From: Diphasiastrum complanatum
Lineage: Eukaryota; Streptophyta; Lycopodiopsida; Lycopodiales; Lycopodiaceae
DNA: 64,000 nt
Direction: 5' to 3'
Assembly (NCBI GenBank): GCA_029204225.1
Contig: CM055092.1
Span: 77,863,662-77,927,661 of the forward strand
Part shown: piece after piece, positions 12,464 to 23,194 of the stretch
How positions within the stretch are numbered: position 1 is the stretch's first letter
How the letters are laid out: the number at the start of each line of letters is the position of its first letter
Position numbers and translations under genes: made by a program
The notes under the pieces: generated by a model
Database searches by the model: none
Told to the model about the DNA's origin: nothing
What the model saw: only the letters and a program-made list of their open reading frames with translations

Positions 12464-13629
12464 GCCATGTAGAACATTGTAAATATTGTGTATAATTGGG
12501 TTCCACACATGTAAGGCCAAGATGCCACATGGTAAACCACTCCTAATAGAGGCTAGGTCGAATTTAGAGAGTTTTTCATGTCCATTTGGTAGTGATTCCT
12601 AGATTATAGGACCTACACCTAAAATTGTGGTGAGATCTTGACCAACCATGTACCTACTTGGCATAACTCTAGGAAATAGACTTAGGTTACACATTAGGGC
12701 AAGGAAGCTATGTTAACTTCCTTATTACATGTTGGATTTCACCTAAATTTAGCAAAGGAGACACTTTTACTATGTAGCTTCATCTCTCAGCTTTAAAACC
12801 AACACTTTGAAGACTTCAAACTCAGCTTGCAGGCCTTACTACAGCCTGTAGTACATGCGTGCCAACTCGAATTTGTGTCTATGATCTATATTTCCATTAT
12901 CACTGCTTGGTGTTTGTGAACCTGCCAATCTAGATCAAGTTTTTGGTAACTAGTTTTCTGATAGATTGGTAAGCAAGCACATAATAACTCTTGTGGATCA
13001 TTTAAGGCCATGTAGAACATTGTAAATATTGTGTATAATTGGGTTCCACACATGTAAGGCCAAGATGCCACGTGGCAAACCACTCCTAATAGAGGCTAGG
13101 TCAAATTTAAAGAGTTTTTCAAGTCCATTTGGTAGTGATTCCTACATTATAGGACCTACACCTAAAATTGTGGTGAGATCTTGACCAACCATGTACCTAC
13201 TTGGCATAACTCTAGGAAATAGACTTAGATTACACATTAGGGCAAGGAAGCTATGTTAACTTCCTTATTACATGTTGGATTTCACCTAAATTTAGCAAAG
13301 GAGACACTTTTACTATGTAGCTTCATCTCTCCATAGTGAGAAGATAGATTATTTTTGGAGCACATTGGCAACTCGAGTTTCTACTCTCATGTACATTGAC
13401 TTTTGATGATCCAAATGAAACCAACACTTTGAAGACTTCAAACTCAGCTTGCAGGCTGTACTACAGCCTGTAGTACACACGTGCCAACTTGGATTTGTGT
13501 CTATGATCTATATTTCCATTATCACTACTTGGTGTTTGTGAACCTGCCAATCTAGATCAAGTTTTTGGTAACTAGTTTTCTGATAGATTGGTAAGCAAGC
13601 ACATAATAACTCTTGTGGATCATTTAAGG
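12464..13629. repeat. Tandem duplication of a 0.54-0.62 kb non-coding unit
   Basis: Unit 1 (12464-13006) and unit 2 (13007-13629) are adjacent direct repeats, nearly identical. Both begin GCCATGTAGAACATTG and end CTTGTGGATCATTTAAG. Unit 2 has about 80 bp (13335-13417) absent from unit 1, so one copy gained or lost that segment. No ORF is preserved in either unit. Confidence 0.9.
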
Positions 13630-14339
13630 TCCATTTTTGGTCCCCAAAGTACTGTACTTTCACATAATATCAGATCCAAGTACAAGAACTTTGATCATAG
13701 ATACATTAAAATCCATATTTAGTAGTTTCTGGTGCTAAAAACTAGTCTTGTGAGGGCGAGCTTGGAGCTGAGTTTTGGTGGTAGGAATTGATCTCAAACT
13801 TTGTAGGGATCAAATTACATACTTTTCCCATGTGTGGGAACTTCTAAACCTGCATTTATTGCACCATTTTCATTTGGTTACTAAAAATTCAATTTGAGAG
13901 GTTTTGGTGTAAATTTTAGTGGAGATCCTAGCATTATCTACCAAGATCATTTGCCATTGGTTAGATTTAAATTTGTTTTATGGAATATAATTATCTAGGC
14001 TGAGTTCAAGTCCTATTAAGGTTAAAAATAGGTCTTGAAAGTACAATAAGGAAGAAAGAGTTTAAGTCATTTTTTTGTCCAAAAATAGCCAAAATTGGCA
14101 AGATTTGATTGTAAGTAGATTTCACATCATCTTATTTTCATTCCAACTTTGTGAGGGAGTGCTAGAACTAGGATTATAAGTCCATTTGTTGGATTAGAAA
14201 TCTAATTTGAGTGAAACACTACAAGAGAGAGACCTTAGTGAGCTTTTAGAGACAATCAAATCCATTTCTTGGCAAGATTTGTTTGAAAGTAGTTTTCACT
14301 TCATCTTATCTTCATTCCAGCTTTGTGAGGGAGCGATAA
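13630..14339. other. Gap with a short direct repeat
   Basis: No gene seen. A segment of about 65 bp at 14098-14160 (around CATTCCAACTTTGTGAGGGA) recurs diverged at 14271-14335, immediately before the copia fragment. The repeat therefore ends at the fragment's left border. Confidence 0.5.
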
Positions 14340-16006
14340 GATGGAGGTGAATATATCTCCAATAAGTTGATTGACTTTTGTAGTTCTAATGGCATAAAGA
14401 GGGAGTTGTCATGTCCATACACCCCTCAACAAAATGGAGTGAGTGAGAGAAGAAATAGATCTATTTGTGAGTGTGATAAGGCCTTAAGGCTAGATGCTTC
14501 TCTATCCAAACCATTTTGGGGTGAAGCAATAACTTGTGCTAACTATTTGTGCAATAGATTGCCAAACCAAGCCATTGGAGGAATCACACCATTTGAAGCT
14601 CTATTTGGAGAGAAGCCCAATCTCAAGGATCTCAAAGTTTTTGGATCCACTTGTTATGTACACCAATCCTTGGATAAGAGAAGGAAGGATGATGCAACAT
14701 CCATCAAAGGCATCTTTGTGGGATATGGTGAGAATAGCAAAGGTTATAGAGTCTTCAATCCCATCACTAGCAAGGTGATAGTGAGTAGGGATGTTATTTT
14801 TGATGAAGGACATGCTTGTGATTTGGATGATAATGCTACTAATCATCTTGATGCCAAGGATCATTCTAGGATGGAGGAGGAGCTTCCAAGTGAAGAAGAA
14901 CTTGAGGATGCACCTCAAGATGCAAGAACTCCAAGAACTCCAAGAAGATCTACAAGGGCAAGATCCGAGCCATTGAGGCTCACCTATGATGGTCAAGGTG
15001 ATCAAAGGGAAGGCTCATCATCTTTCACATCTTACACCTTTCTTACTTCAATGTTAGATGAGCCCACATGCTATGAAGATGCTTGTAAGTCTAAAAGTTG
15101 GATGGATGCTATGCAAGTAGAGTATGATGCTCTTTTTGAGAATCATACTTGGGATCTTGTGGATCTTCCTCAAGGGAAGAAACCTCTTGATTGCAAGTGG
15201 GTGTTTAGATTGAAGTATAATCAAGATGGATCAATAAGCAAGCATAAAGCTAGGCTTGTTGCCAAAGGTTTTTTACAAACCAAAGGCATTGATTATGATG
15301 AGACTTTTGCTCCTGTGGCTAAGCTTGTTACTATCAGGTTGATCATTAGTCTTGCTACAACCTTCAATTGGGAGCTATTCCAACTTGACTTCACAAATGC
15401 ATTCCTCAATGGTTATTTGGAGGAAGAGATCTACATGAGGCAGCCCGAGGGCTTCATCAAGGCAAAGCATGAAGGAAAGGTGTGTTTTTTGAAGAAGAGC
15501 CTTTATGGGCTCAAACAAGCACCTAGAGCATGGTACTCTAGGCTAAACTCTTTTCTCATTTCCATCAATTTTGTAATGAGTGCCTATGATCCATCATTGT
15601 ATATAAGTTTTCATGATGGCATGATCATTATTCTTGTTTTGTATGTAGATGACATTATCTTGAGTGGTAATGATCTAGATGGAATTAGAGATGTAAAAAT
15701 TGCTTTAGCAAAAGAGTTTAAGATGGTAGATCTCGGCCTATTGAGCTTCATTCTTGGAATAGAGGTTATTAGAGGATGTGATTTTAGCTTCATTTGTCAA
15801 TCTAAATATGCTACATCCATCCTAGATAGATTTGGAATGAAGAACTGTAAAGGCATTGAGACACCAATGGAGCAACATGTAAAAGCATCTATTGGTTGTG
15901 ATGAAGCATCCTTTGAGGACATCACATTATATAGAAGGCTTATTGGCTCCTTGATCTATTTAACTATAACTAGACCTGGTCTTAGTTATAGTGTTGGAAT
16001 GCATTA
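14340..16006 (+). pseudogene. Ty1/copia pol fragment: integrase C-terminus and reverse transcriptase
   Basis: One uninterrupted frame of about 555 codons. It enters the integrase core at DGGEYIS (14340), passes the catalytic-Glu block YTPQQNGVSERRNR and the linker AYLCNRLP-like region, then the reverse transcriptase with WKWVFRLK-like start (CKWVFRLKYNQDGSISKHKA), LDFTNAFLNGYLEEEIYMRQ, KKSLYGLKQAPRAWY and LYVDDIIL (catalytic Asp pair). It stops at the start of RNase H (SLIYLTITRPGLSYSVGMH). There is no gag, protease, full RNase H or LTR. Both ends are abrupt, so it is a truncated copy, but the frame is clean, which suggests recent origin or capture. Confidence 0.93.
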
Positions 16007-16686
16007 GGATTATTACTCTTTGGTACATTTGGCTAGAAAGGAATAGTAGGGAATTTGGGAATGGTTACTTTGCCATCTTCCCTCTACTGCTTTTCAAAGA
16101 AGTTGATAAACTTTTGCTTTTCTGAGTTTGTGTTTTTCCCTCTTTCATGTACTTTTGTAAAAAATCTATGGTTAACCTTCGAGAAAACAAAAAATTTACT
16201 TTGTGGCATAAGACTATCGGTCCAACATTAACCATATTAAGTTTAAGCTAGCTTGGGTTTTACATAGTATTTTCAATTTCAACTTATTAATAAACCTAGA
16301 ACATTACAACAATTTTTAAGTTTACCTATTAAAGACTTGCAACAATTCAATGAAAACCTTGCAATTGTTGATCACAAGAGTCCCTAATTTTTTTAAAAGT
16401 GAAAGGACACTATTATATGATGGAAAATTTCTCTTTGCTCAATTTACTTGCTTTGTAAACAATTAAGTTCATAACAAAAAATTCACACACCCATAAATTT
16501 CGAGTAATATGGTAAATGAAATTATTATCTAAAAAGATGCCTCATTTATTATTATTTTTCACATTTTACAATCATGTTAAGTAATGAGAAGATCTAATTT
16601 GTTTTGCTTATTATGTGTACATATTAAGGGAAATATGTTCTTTTTGGAGATCTTTATAGTTGGGGGGGGGGGGGATTTTTGAAATT
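16007..16686. other. Gap without a gene; 13-base poly-G tract
   Basis: AT-rich and without coding signal. It contains a run of 13 G at 16662-16674, preceded by TTTATAGTT. A matching TTATAGTTT plus 13 G occurs at 17344-17356, and both are followed by a TTTTCAAAATTACA-like string. Confidence 0.6.
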
Positions 16687-16902
16687 ACATCCCAGTCTTA
16701 TAGGCTCGATAGCACTACAAAGGTCAAGAACACTCTTTCAATACGTATTTAAGACTTTTAAAAAGCAAAATGTATAGAAACTAGTCAGTACATGACAAAG
16801 GAGAAAAAGTAAGATGATTATGTTTTTCAAGCCAGATTCCATTTTTTAGATGATGATTCCACTTCATAGTTGTTGTTAGAAAAAAAAAAAGCCAATGTGC
16901 TA

Positions 16903-17026
16903 ATTACGCAATGGAATTAGCCGGGCACGGGATATTCTGCCCAATAAGGAGTTGTAGGGGTCGAGCCCAGAATTCCTTACTGGTGGGTAGAATGTCATCT
17001 GTCCGGCTCTTTCCATTACACATAAT
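16903..17026. mobile_element. MITE-like palindromic element M1
   Basis: Terminal inverted repeats ATTACGCAATGGAATTAGCC and, at the other end, GGCTCTTTCCATTACACAT, enclosing CCGGGCACGGGATATTCTGC. It is about 125 bp with no coding capacity. The right TIR is itself close to palindromic around CCATTACGTAATGG. Confidence 0.65.
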
Positions 17027-17193
17027 GAATTCTTGGTGACTACTTTGCCCATTTTCTTAACAGATGAAAAAGCAGAATAGTCATCTGTTTTTTACAACAA
17101 AAAAATTAGTGCTCATTCCACTGCGCGTCAGGTGTCAGGTGTAGGCTTGCTGCCACATGGCAATGTCAGATTGGTCAAAAAAAGGTCCAAGTA

Positions 17194-17341
17194 TCCATTA
17201 CGCAATGGAAGGTGCCGGGGCACAGGCCATTTTGCCCGGTTCGGCTTTCCAAAAATTTTAGGCTCAACCCCTCCAGGCTTCACCCAAAAAATTATGGAAA
17301 TCCTTACTGAGCAAAATGCCCTATGCCTGGCTCCTTATAGT
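17194..17341. mobile_element. MITE-like palindromic element M2 (right end disrupted)
   Basis: It starts CCATTACGCAATGGAAGGTG and ends GCCTGGCTCCTTATAG, where its relative M4 continues CTTCCATAGTACG. The interior has paired CCATTTTGCCCGG and CTGAGCAAAATGCCC blocks. Disruption falls at the poly-G tract at 17344. Confidence 0.65.
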
Positions 17342-18041
17342 TTGGGGGGGGGGGGGAGATTTTCAAAATTACAGCAAATAAGGATCCTAAAACACTTGAA
17401 ATGATGAGGGAAACAATAGATTATGATTTCATAAGATTAGCACAAGTTGAACCATCAAAATCCATCAAAAATCTATGCTTGAACCTCACTAAATGGCCCA
17501 AATCCTTGAAGAAGGCTTCACACGTGTGAAAGTACGGCCTCCCACAGTCTGAGTACTGTACACCAGACCTACATTCAATCCTATAATCATTAGTAATCAC
17601 AAGTACTCAAACAATTATGAACATAGAGAGCAATTGCACCATTATGAGAGAAAAAACATGAAATTGCTTGATTGATTTTGGTGAGATATCATCACCTATA
17701 TATACATGATCCATCACGGTTTTGGGCAGGTATGAGTAGCCCTAAACCTATCCCTAATGCTAATTTTGGTGAATCTTTCATCCCTACCAAGTTAAGGTTG
17801 GAATCTTGGAGATCCCTCAACAATGCAAAAATTACCAAAAATAGCTCCTATTTTTTCTCCCTTGTATCTAAGCATAATTTGGACTCATTCCAAAGGTTCT
17901 AACACTTAGGTCTACTTGAGAACATCCTTATGAATGGAATCCTATGCTATTTGGCACGTGTGACAAGCCACATCATGACCATCAAACTATTTACAAGTCA
18001 TATGACCAAAACTAGTCAAGCTAGAATTCTGAATTTTTAAC
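17342..18041. other. Spacer between duplication copies, possible solo LTR
   Basis: It contains a 13-base poly-G (17344-17356), the palindrome CACACGTGTG near 17520 and a TATA-like CTATATATACATG near 17695. Its right edge read on the minus strand starts TGTTAAAAATTCAGAATTC, which resembles the LTR start at 43369 (TGTTAAAAATTG). A minus-strand solo LTR is possible, but I could not find its other end. Confidence 0.3.
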
Positions 18042-18259
18042 ACATCCCAGTCTTATTGGCTCGATAGCACTACAAAGATCAAGAACACTCTTTCAATATG
18101 TATTTAAGATTTTTTAAAAGCAAAATGTATAGAAACTAATCACTACATGACAAAGGAGAAAAAGTAAGATGATTATGTTTTTCAAAGCCAGATTCCATTT
18201 TTTAGATGATGATTCCACTTCATAGTTGTTGTTAGAAAAAAAAAAAGCCAATGTGCTAA

Positions 18260-18413
18260 CTACACGACGGAATTAGCTGGGCACGTGATATGCAATGGAA
18301 TTAGCCGGGCACGCGATATTCTGCCCAATAAGGAGTTGTAGGGGTCGAGCCCAAAATTCCTTACTGGTGGGTAGAATGTCATCTATCCGGCTCTTTCCAT
18401 TACACGTAATGGA
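18260..18413. mobile_element. MITE-like palindromic element M3
   Basis: Homolog of M1. The left terminus is present twice in tandem (AATTAGCTGGGCACGTGATA then AATTAGCCGGGCACGCGATA). The right end is GGCTCTTTCCATTACACG. Confidence 0.65.
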
Positions 18414-18578
18414 TTCTTGGTGACTATTTTGCCCATTTTCTCAACAAATGAAAAAGCAGAGTAGTCATCTGTTTTTTACAAAAAAAAAATTAGTGCTCAT
18501 TCCATTGCGCATCAGGTGTCAGGTTAGGCCTGCTGCCACATGGCAACGTCAGATTGGTCAAAAAAAAGGTTTAAGTAT

Positions 18579-18737
18579 CCATTATGCAATGGAAGGTGCC
18601 CGGGCACAAGCCATTTTGCCCGGTTCGGCTTTCCAAAATTTTTAGGCTCAACCCCTCCAGGCTTCGCCCAAAAAATTATGGAAATCCTTACCGGGCAAAA
18701 TGCCCTATGCTTGGCTCCTTCCATAGTACGTAGTGGA
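18579..18737. mobile_element. MITE-like palindromic element M4 (intact ends)
   Basis: Left CCATTATGCAATGGAAGGTG, right GGCTCCTTCCATAGTACGTA, with inner inverted GGGCACAAGCCATTTTGCCC and GGGCAAAATGCCC blocks. It is the best-preserved member of the M2 type. Confidence 0.7.
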
Positions 18738-18943
18738 TTGTATATGGCAGATTCCGGCCATTCTTAGGTTGCCTAAAAAGCATAATGTGTTAATGTTTGA
18801 GGGCATATGGGAAAAAAATTTAATTGCCATAATGCATGCCAAATTTTCACTCTTTTAAAATACAAATGCTTATGTAGTTCTTTATTCTCTTGCATGCCTA
18901 TTCAATTTACTATTTATGACGCGAGATTAAAAAGCCTTGTACA

Positions 18944-19110
18944 ATCCATTAACCAATGGAAGGTGCGGGCTAGGAACACAACATTCTACTCGGTAAAGAC
19001 TCCCAAAAATTTTAGGCAAGGCTTGACACACAACGTTTTGCCTGGTCTGGGCTCACGGAATCCTGAATCGGACAAAATGTTGTGTGCCCAGCACCTTCCA
19101 TAATATGTAC
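18944..19110. mobile_element. MITE-like palindromic element M5
   Basis: Left CCATTAACCAATGGAAGGTG and right GCACCTTCCATAATATGTAC form terminal inverted repeats. Inner ACACAACATTCTACTCGG pairs with GACAAAATGTTGTGTGC. Same family as M4, about 165 bp. Confidence 0.65.
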
Positions 19111-20093
19111 TATATAAATTTTTTTAGGCATGTAACTTTATATATTCTTTTTTAGAGTGCGGCATCAAAGTTGGAACTTGCAAGTACATAGTTGACTCAT
19201 TGTTGACTATGTTGACTCTTGAAACAAAAAGATAGATTTTCTAGTTTTTTGGGTCTTGACTCTTGAGTCTCTAGATACTTCCAAGTTCCTCTCCATCTAT
19301 GTGTGTGGTGTTATACTTTACTTCCTCATGAGCAGTCAGAACTACTCTAACTACTGAGCTGACAATCCTGGACTCTTCTGTGCTATAGTGGGCGGACTGG
19401 ATTGTAGCTTATAATTTGTGGGTGATGTTGCATCCTGCTGCTGCATGCAGCCACGGCGCTGTTGGTGCACTGGTGGGCTCTGCAGCCTCAAGATCACTCG
19501 AGAGTTAAAAACTTAAAAATCGGCACAATAATGGCTATAATGAGCCAGGATGGTAGATAGTGATTGAGGATGCATATTGAAGACATGAAATGGTTTTTAC
19601 AAATTAGAAGTTGCTCTTTTTTTTCATTCTATTAGAGATTAGAATAAGGTTGAGCAATGAGTAACAACCCGGGCGGCCAACTCTGCTTCTCATTTTGATG
19701 CTGATTCCAAGGGCCAAGATTTTCCAACTGCTGCTGCTGCTGCTGCTGCGGAGTGGTTTGTTATTTATTCCATTCATTGTTTGTCTTCAAGTTTTGCTGA
19801 TCAGCGTTTGCTGCTGTGGACACGTCTTGCTTAAACTGGGCTTGGTGGCAAGCTCAGATCCTCGAGACTGTGTTGTTGTGGCATTCATTTCGCTTCTCTA
19901 CTCAGCTTCTAGTCTGTCAGCTTGATATTGTTTTGAAAACCTCAGATTCAGTGAATTATCGGGCTTCTAGCACGATCCAACATTGCGAGAACCTTTCAGC
20001 TTAACATGTCTGTGTGCATAGAACAGCTTAGAGAAAATCTTTCTATCCGTCCAGTTGGATTGATGCCGAATATTGCGAAGATCTAGCTTTCAA
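19111..20093 (+). promoter_or_regulatory. Upstream region of the LTPG gene
   Basis: No gene is supported. A TATATAAA string lies near 19110 and a short (CTG)7 tract at 19728-19749. The latter half is less AT-rich than its surroundings and may include 5' UTR. A short upstream ATG frame (ATG at 20062) ends before the main start. The exact transcription start cannot be read from sequence alone. Confidence 0.35.
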
Positions 20094-20892
20094 ATGATGA
20101 TGATCAGGACGAGGAAGTTTGAGCTGTTGGTGATGATCATTCTGGTCTGCTTCATTTCCCTTGGAGCACCAACGGATGTTTCTCCAGTGCCCGACTGTCT
20201 AGCGATACTCACAGAAATGGAACCATGCCTGCCTTTCGTGCTGTCTCCAGGGGCCTCTCCGACACCCGACTGCTGCAGCTCGCTGTTGGACGTTCATGTC
20301 AAGAGCCCCGTGTGCTTGTGCGAATTGATAGCTGTGCCGAATGGGTCGTCTTCCCGACCAGGAATCAACCTTACGCTTGCGCTTGAGCTACCTGCTGCCT
20401 GCAGCGTGGACGCCAATCCAGCCAGATGTCCAGGTGTTCCAGCCTTGAAGCTACAACTTTACCCCTCGTTGAGCAATCTCTTACATGCTTATAGCTAACA
20501 GAGTAATTTTACATTATAGCTGTTGATGTTAGTAAGGCAATACCAGCTAATGCTTCATCTGCGGGTGACATGTTAAACAGCTTTATTACAGGAGTACGCT
20601 CCACATGCAGGCCTACCAAACCAACTTCCTGTTCCATCGTCAGCAGGTATACATGTGTTGGTAATTTCTTTCATAGCACGAAGCACTTGCTTTGTGACTT
20701 TTTCCTTTCTGTTGAACTGCAAGCCAGTCTAACGTAAGTGCTTGTGATGGAACTGTAGACACAGGTACCGAGCAGAGCTCTCAAGCCTCTAAACAACCTA
20801 ATTCATCCAATTCTTCACCTAAGCATTCTAGGAAATCAACCGTTTTAGGTTCATATGCTCTTTGGCTCTACCTACTACTAGGCCCACTGTAA
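20094..20892 (+). CDS. GPI-anchored non-specific lipid-transfer protein (LTPG/xylogen type)
   Basis: Three exons, 20094-20433, 20611-20646 and 20759-20892, joined by two phase-1 GT/AG introns into a 169-residue protein. Residues 1-26 form a hydrophobic signal peptide. The eight-cysteine motif is complete: Cys35, 45, 60-61, 74 and 76, 103 and 112 (C-X9-C-X14-CC-X12-CXC-X26-C-X8-C). After it come a Pro/Ser linker (LPNQLPVPSSA), a Ser/Gln/Asn-rich stretch and a C-terminal hydrophobic tail (SYALWLYLLLGPL), the usual GPI-attachment layout. Family members bind lipids at the cell surface and in the wall. The exact ligand is unknown. The ATG at 20094 is chosen because it opens the signal peptide. It is the one apparently functional host gene here. 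Confidence 0.88.
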
Positions 20893-22299
20893 CACTACAG
20901 AGCTGAAATTCTACTTTTGCACTGGAAGGAGTGTTTTGTGATTAGGATAAGCTTGATCCTACCTCTGGACCAGATGTACTTGGACACAAGCTGGATCTTC
21001 TGCTGTTTCAAAAACATTGTCCGACCAACAATAGCTAGTTTAATTCTACAAAATTTTCCCGAGTGGGCGAAATGTGCAAAGAATGAACCTGGTGCAAAGC
21101 CGGATGCAGGATTTCATACTGGCATGCGTTTTTCTATGACACTGAACAGCATATCGTTTGGCAAAATAGAAAAAGTTACCACAATATGGTCAGAATTCTG
21201 CATCAATACCAATCCTGTTGATTTTCAAAGCTTGTTCATAGCTAGTACTGTATCATGCTAACAAAACTTTATGTGTCTTGGTCTTGTAAACGTGAGATCT
21301 TTGTTTGAATTTCAGTTTAATAATGACATCATTTTTCTCAGTTCTCCTTTAAAGTTGGACTTGTGTTCATAGAGTTTGCCCATTGTCAACAATATCAGAC
21401 TGCTACATTTCCTATAAACATAACCAAGAAAAAACTATGATACATATTCGTTGGAAAAGTTGGGATTAGAGTCTCTAGTGCTAATTGTTGCCCTTTCTTG
21501 AGGCAACTCCTTTTAACCTTGGGACGGGCTTTAAGGCCAAAAGCATCCTATTACCAAAACTCAACCCATGACCTCTCAATACCTCCCCACTTCACCCATA
21601 GCTTTTATCAAACATGATAAGGGGGCGAATTTGTCTTTTCTACCATCTCATCCTACGTAGGGAACCCTCATGCAATCTCAAAGCAATCAAGGTTGCGCTT
21701 ATGGGCACAATATGTATTGGTCACACAATATATACGAATAGAAATATTGTACCACATTCACATGCGGGGCTGAGGTGAATTAATTTTTTTGACCATCTCC
21801 TTTGAGATTCTAACCACAAAATTTCAAAGCTACGGTCAAAATAGCTATCAATGTACTCTCTCTCCAAGAATCACCATAACAAAGGTACTTCAATTGATCT
21901 ACAAAATAAAATTTCTCATTGAATGACATTCGCAATGTTGATGCTCTGTTCGATCAAATAAGAGGTCTAAAGTAATGGCCCATGGTGATTGCTAGATCTT
22001 GTATAACTTGAAACCTTGGAAAGTGCTTTATGTTTGATTGGCCTTCCAAATTATTACAGATGTCTTTGATGGACACAAAAGATTCCCAAAGATATCTCTC
22101 TTGAAAATCCAATTATGAAAAGCTAGACAAGATGAAATCCATGGATTTATAGGATTTTTTGCACTTAGATTGAGATCTTCTCCATATATGTTCTCATAAA
22201 ATATAGAATTATTTCTAGCTTTCTACATATCATCAACATGTTCCACTGTAAATTGAAAAGATTCAAGGATTATAACTTTACAACAATCCATAGCCAATA
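20893..22299. other. LTPG 3' flank and decayed repeat, no further gene
   Basis: The first 400 bp probably include the LTPG 3' UTR. The open frame at 20917-21261 has no recognisable domain and lies in that position. From about 21440 the sequence is AT-rich and may be the decayed downstream part of the copia fragment that is recognisable from 22300. Confidence 0.45.
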
Positions 22300-23194
22300 A
22301 TGGTGTTGTCTCTCTTTTTCTTAGCTAATCGTCAACATTAGCTTGATTGATCATGTGTAGTAGGTCACTTTGGTCTTCCTCATCACTCATGGAATAATCA
22401 ATGACTCATCATCCTTTTACATGTTTTCTATATATTTCTTAATCATATCCTTGTTAAGTTATTTCTTGCTAAACATTTGATTGTTCTTCAAAACAAATAG
22501 CATCCTCACATTCATGACTCCATAGTCACCTCCCCAATCCGCATCCACATAGCCACAAATCTCAGGTAGACTTTCTTGCTTCCTGTACCCAAGACATAAC
22601 CGAAAGTGCCCTTGACATATCGCAAAATGCACTTTGGCTTTCTTCCAATGTGTTTTAACAAGTGCTGCCATGAACTGACTCACAATACCAACAACATAAC
22701 ATATATCTAGCCTAGTTATGGTAAGGTAAATCAAGCTTCCTACTAGTTGTCTATAAAATGTAGTCTCAAATGGTTGTGACTCATCAACCTTGGAAAGCTT
22801 TTTACCTGGTTCTATAGGTGTGTTTTGAGCTTACAATCTTGTAACCTGAACATGTGCAACAATTCCTTGACATACTTGACCTATGTTAGCCCCATCTCAT
22901 GTCTGTTTTGCCACACTTCCACTCCAAGACAATAGTGCATTAAATTGAAATATGTCATCTTGAATTGATTCATGAGATCATTCTTAATTATATCTATCAT
23001 GTCTTGATTATGTCTAGTGATAAACAAGTCGTTAACATAAAGAGAAACCAAGATAACCATACCATCAAAGCACAAGACATAAAGATTAGGGTTGGACCGT
23101 TTGAATGGAAGTAGGCATCAATCCTATTATACTACACACATGGTGCCCGTTTGAGACCATAAAGGGCTTTCTTCAAGTGACATACTTTATGCAT
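22300..23194 (-). pseudogene. Decayed Ty1/copia RT-RNase H fragment
   Basis: Minus-strand peptides in order: VCHLKKALYGLKRAP (about 23185-23140), MVILVSLYVNDLFITRHNQD (from 23063; the catalytic YVDD has become YVND), FKMTYFNLMHYCLGVEV, then MIYLTITRLDICYVVGIVSQ (from 22734) and CGYVDADWGGD of RNase H (about 22550). Stops and frameshifts separate the blocks. The fragment ends abruptly at 23194, where the CATTAG copy C terminus begins. Confidence 0.88.

Larger units (their letters stand above)
16687..17341. repeat. Direct segmental duplication, copy 1
   Basis: This 655-bp segment, beginning ACATCCCAGTCTTATAGGCT, recurs with few changes at 18042-18737. Each copy contains two different MITE-like palindromic elements in the same order. 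The copies are separated by about 700 bp of unrelated sequence. Confidence 0.9.
18042..18737. repeat. Direct segmental duplication, copy 2
   Basis: Second copy of the segment at 16687-17341. It is about 40 bp longer, mainly from a local repeat of the left end of M3. Confidence 0.9.

Noticed and set aside
17342-18041. Definite solo LTR
   Set aside because: Only one plausible edge (TGTTAAAAATT inverted) was found and no target duplication.
20917-21261. 114-codon frame after the LTPG gene
   Set aside because: It lies where the LTPG 3' UTR is expected and has no domain or upstream signal.
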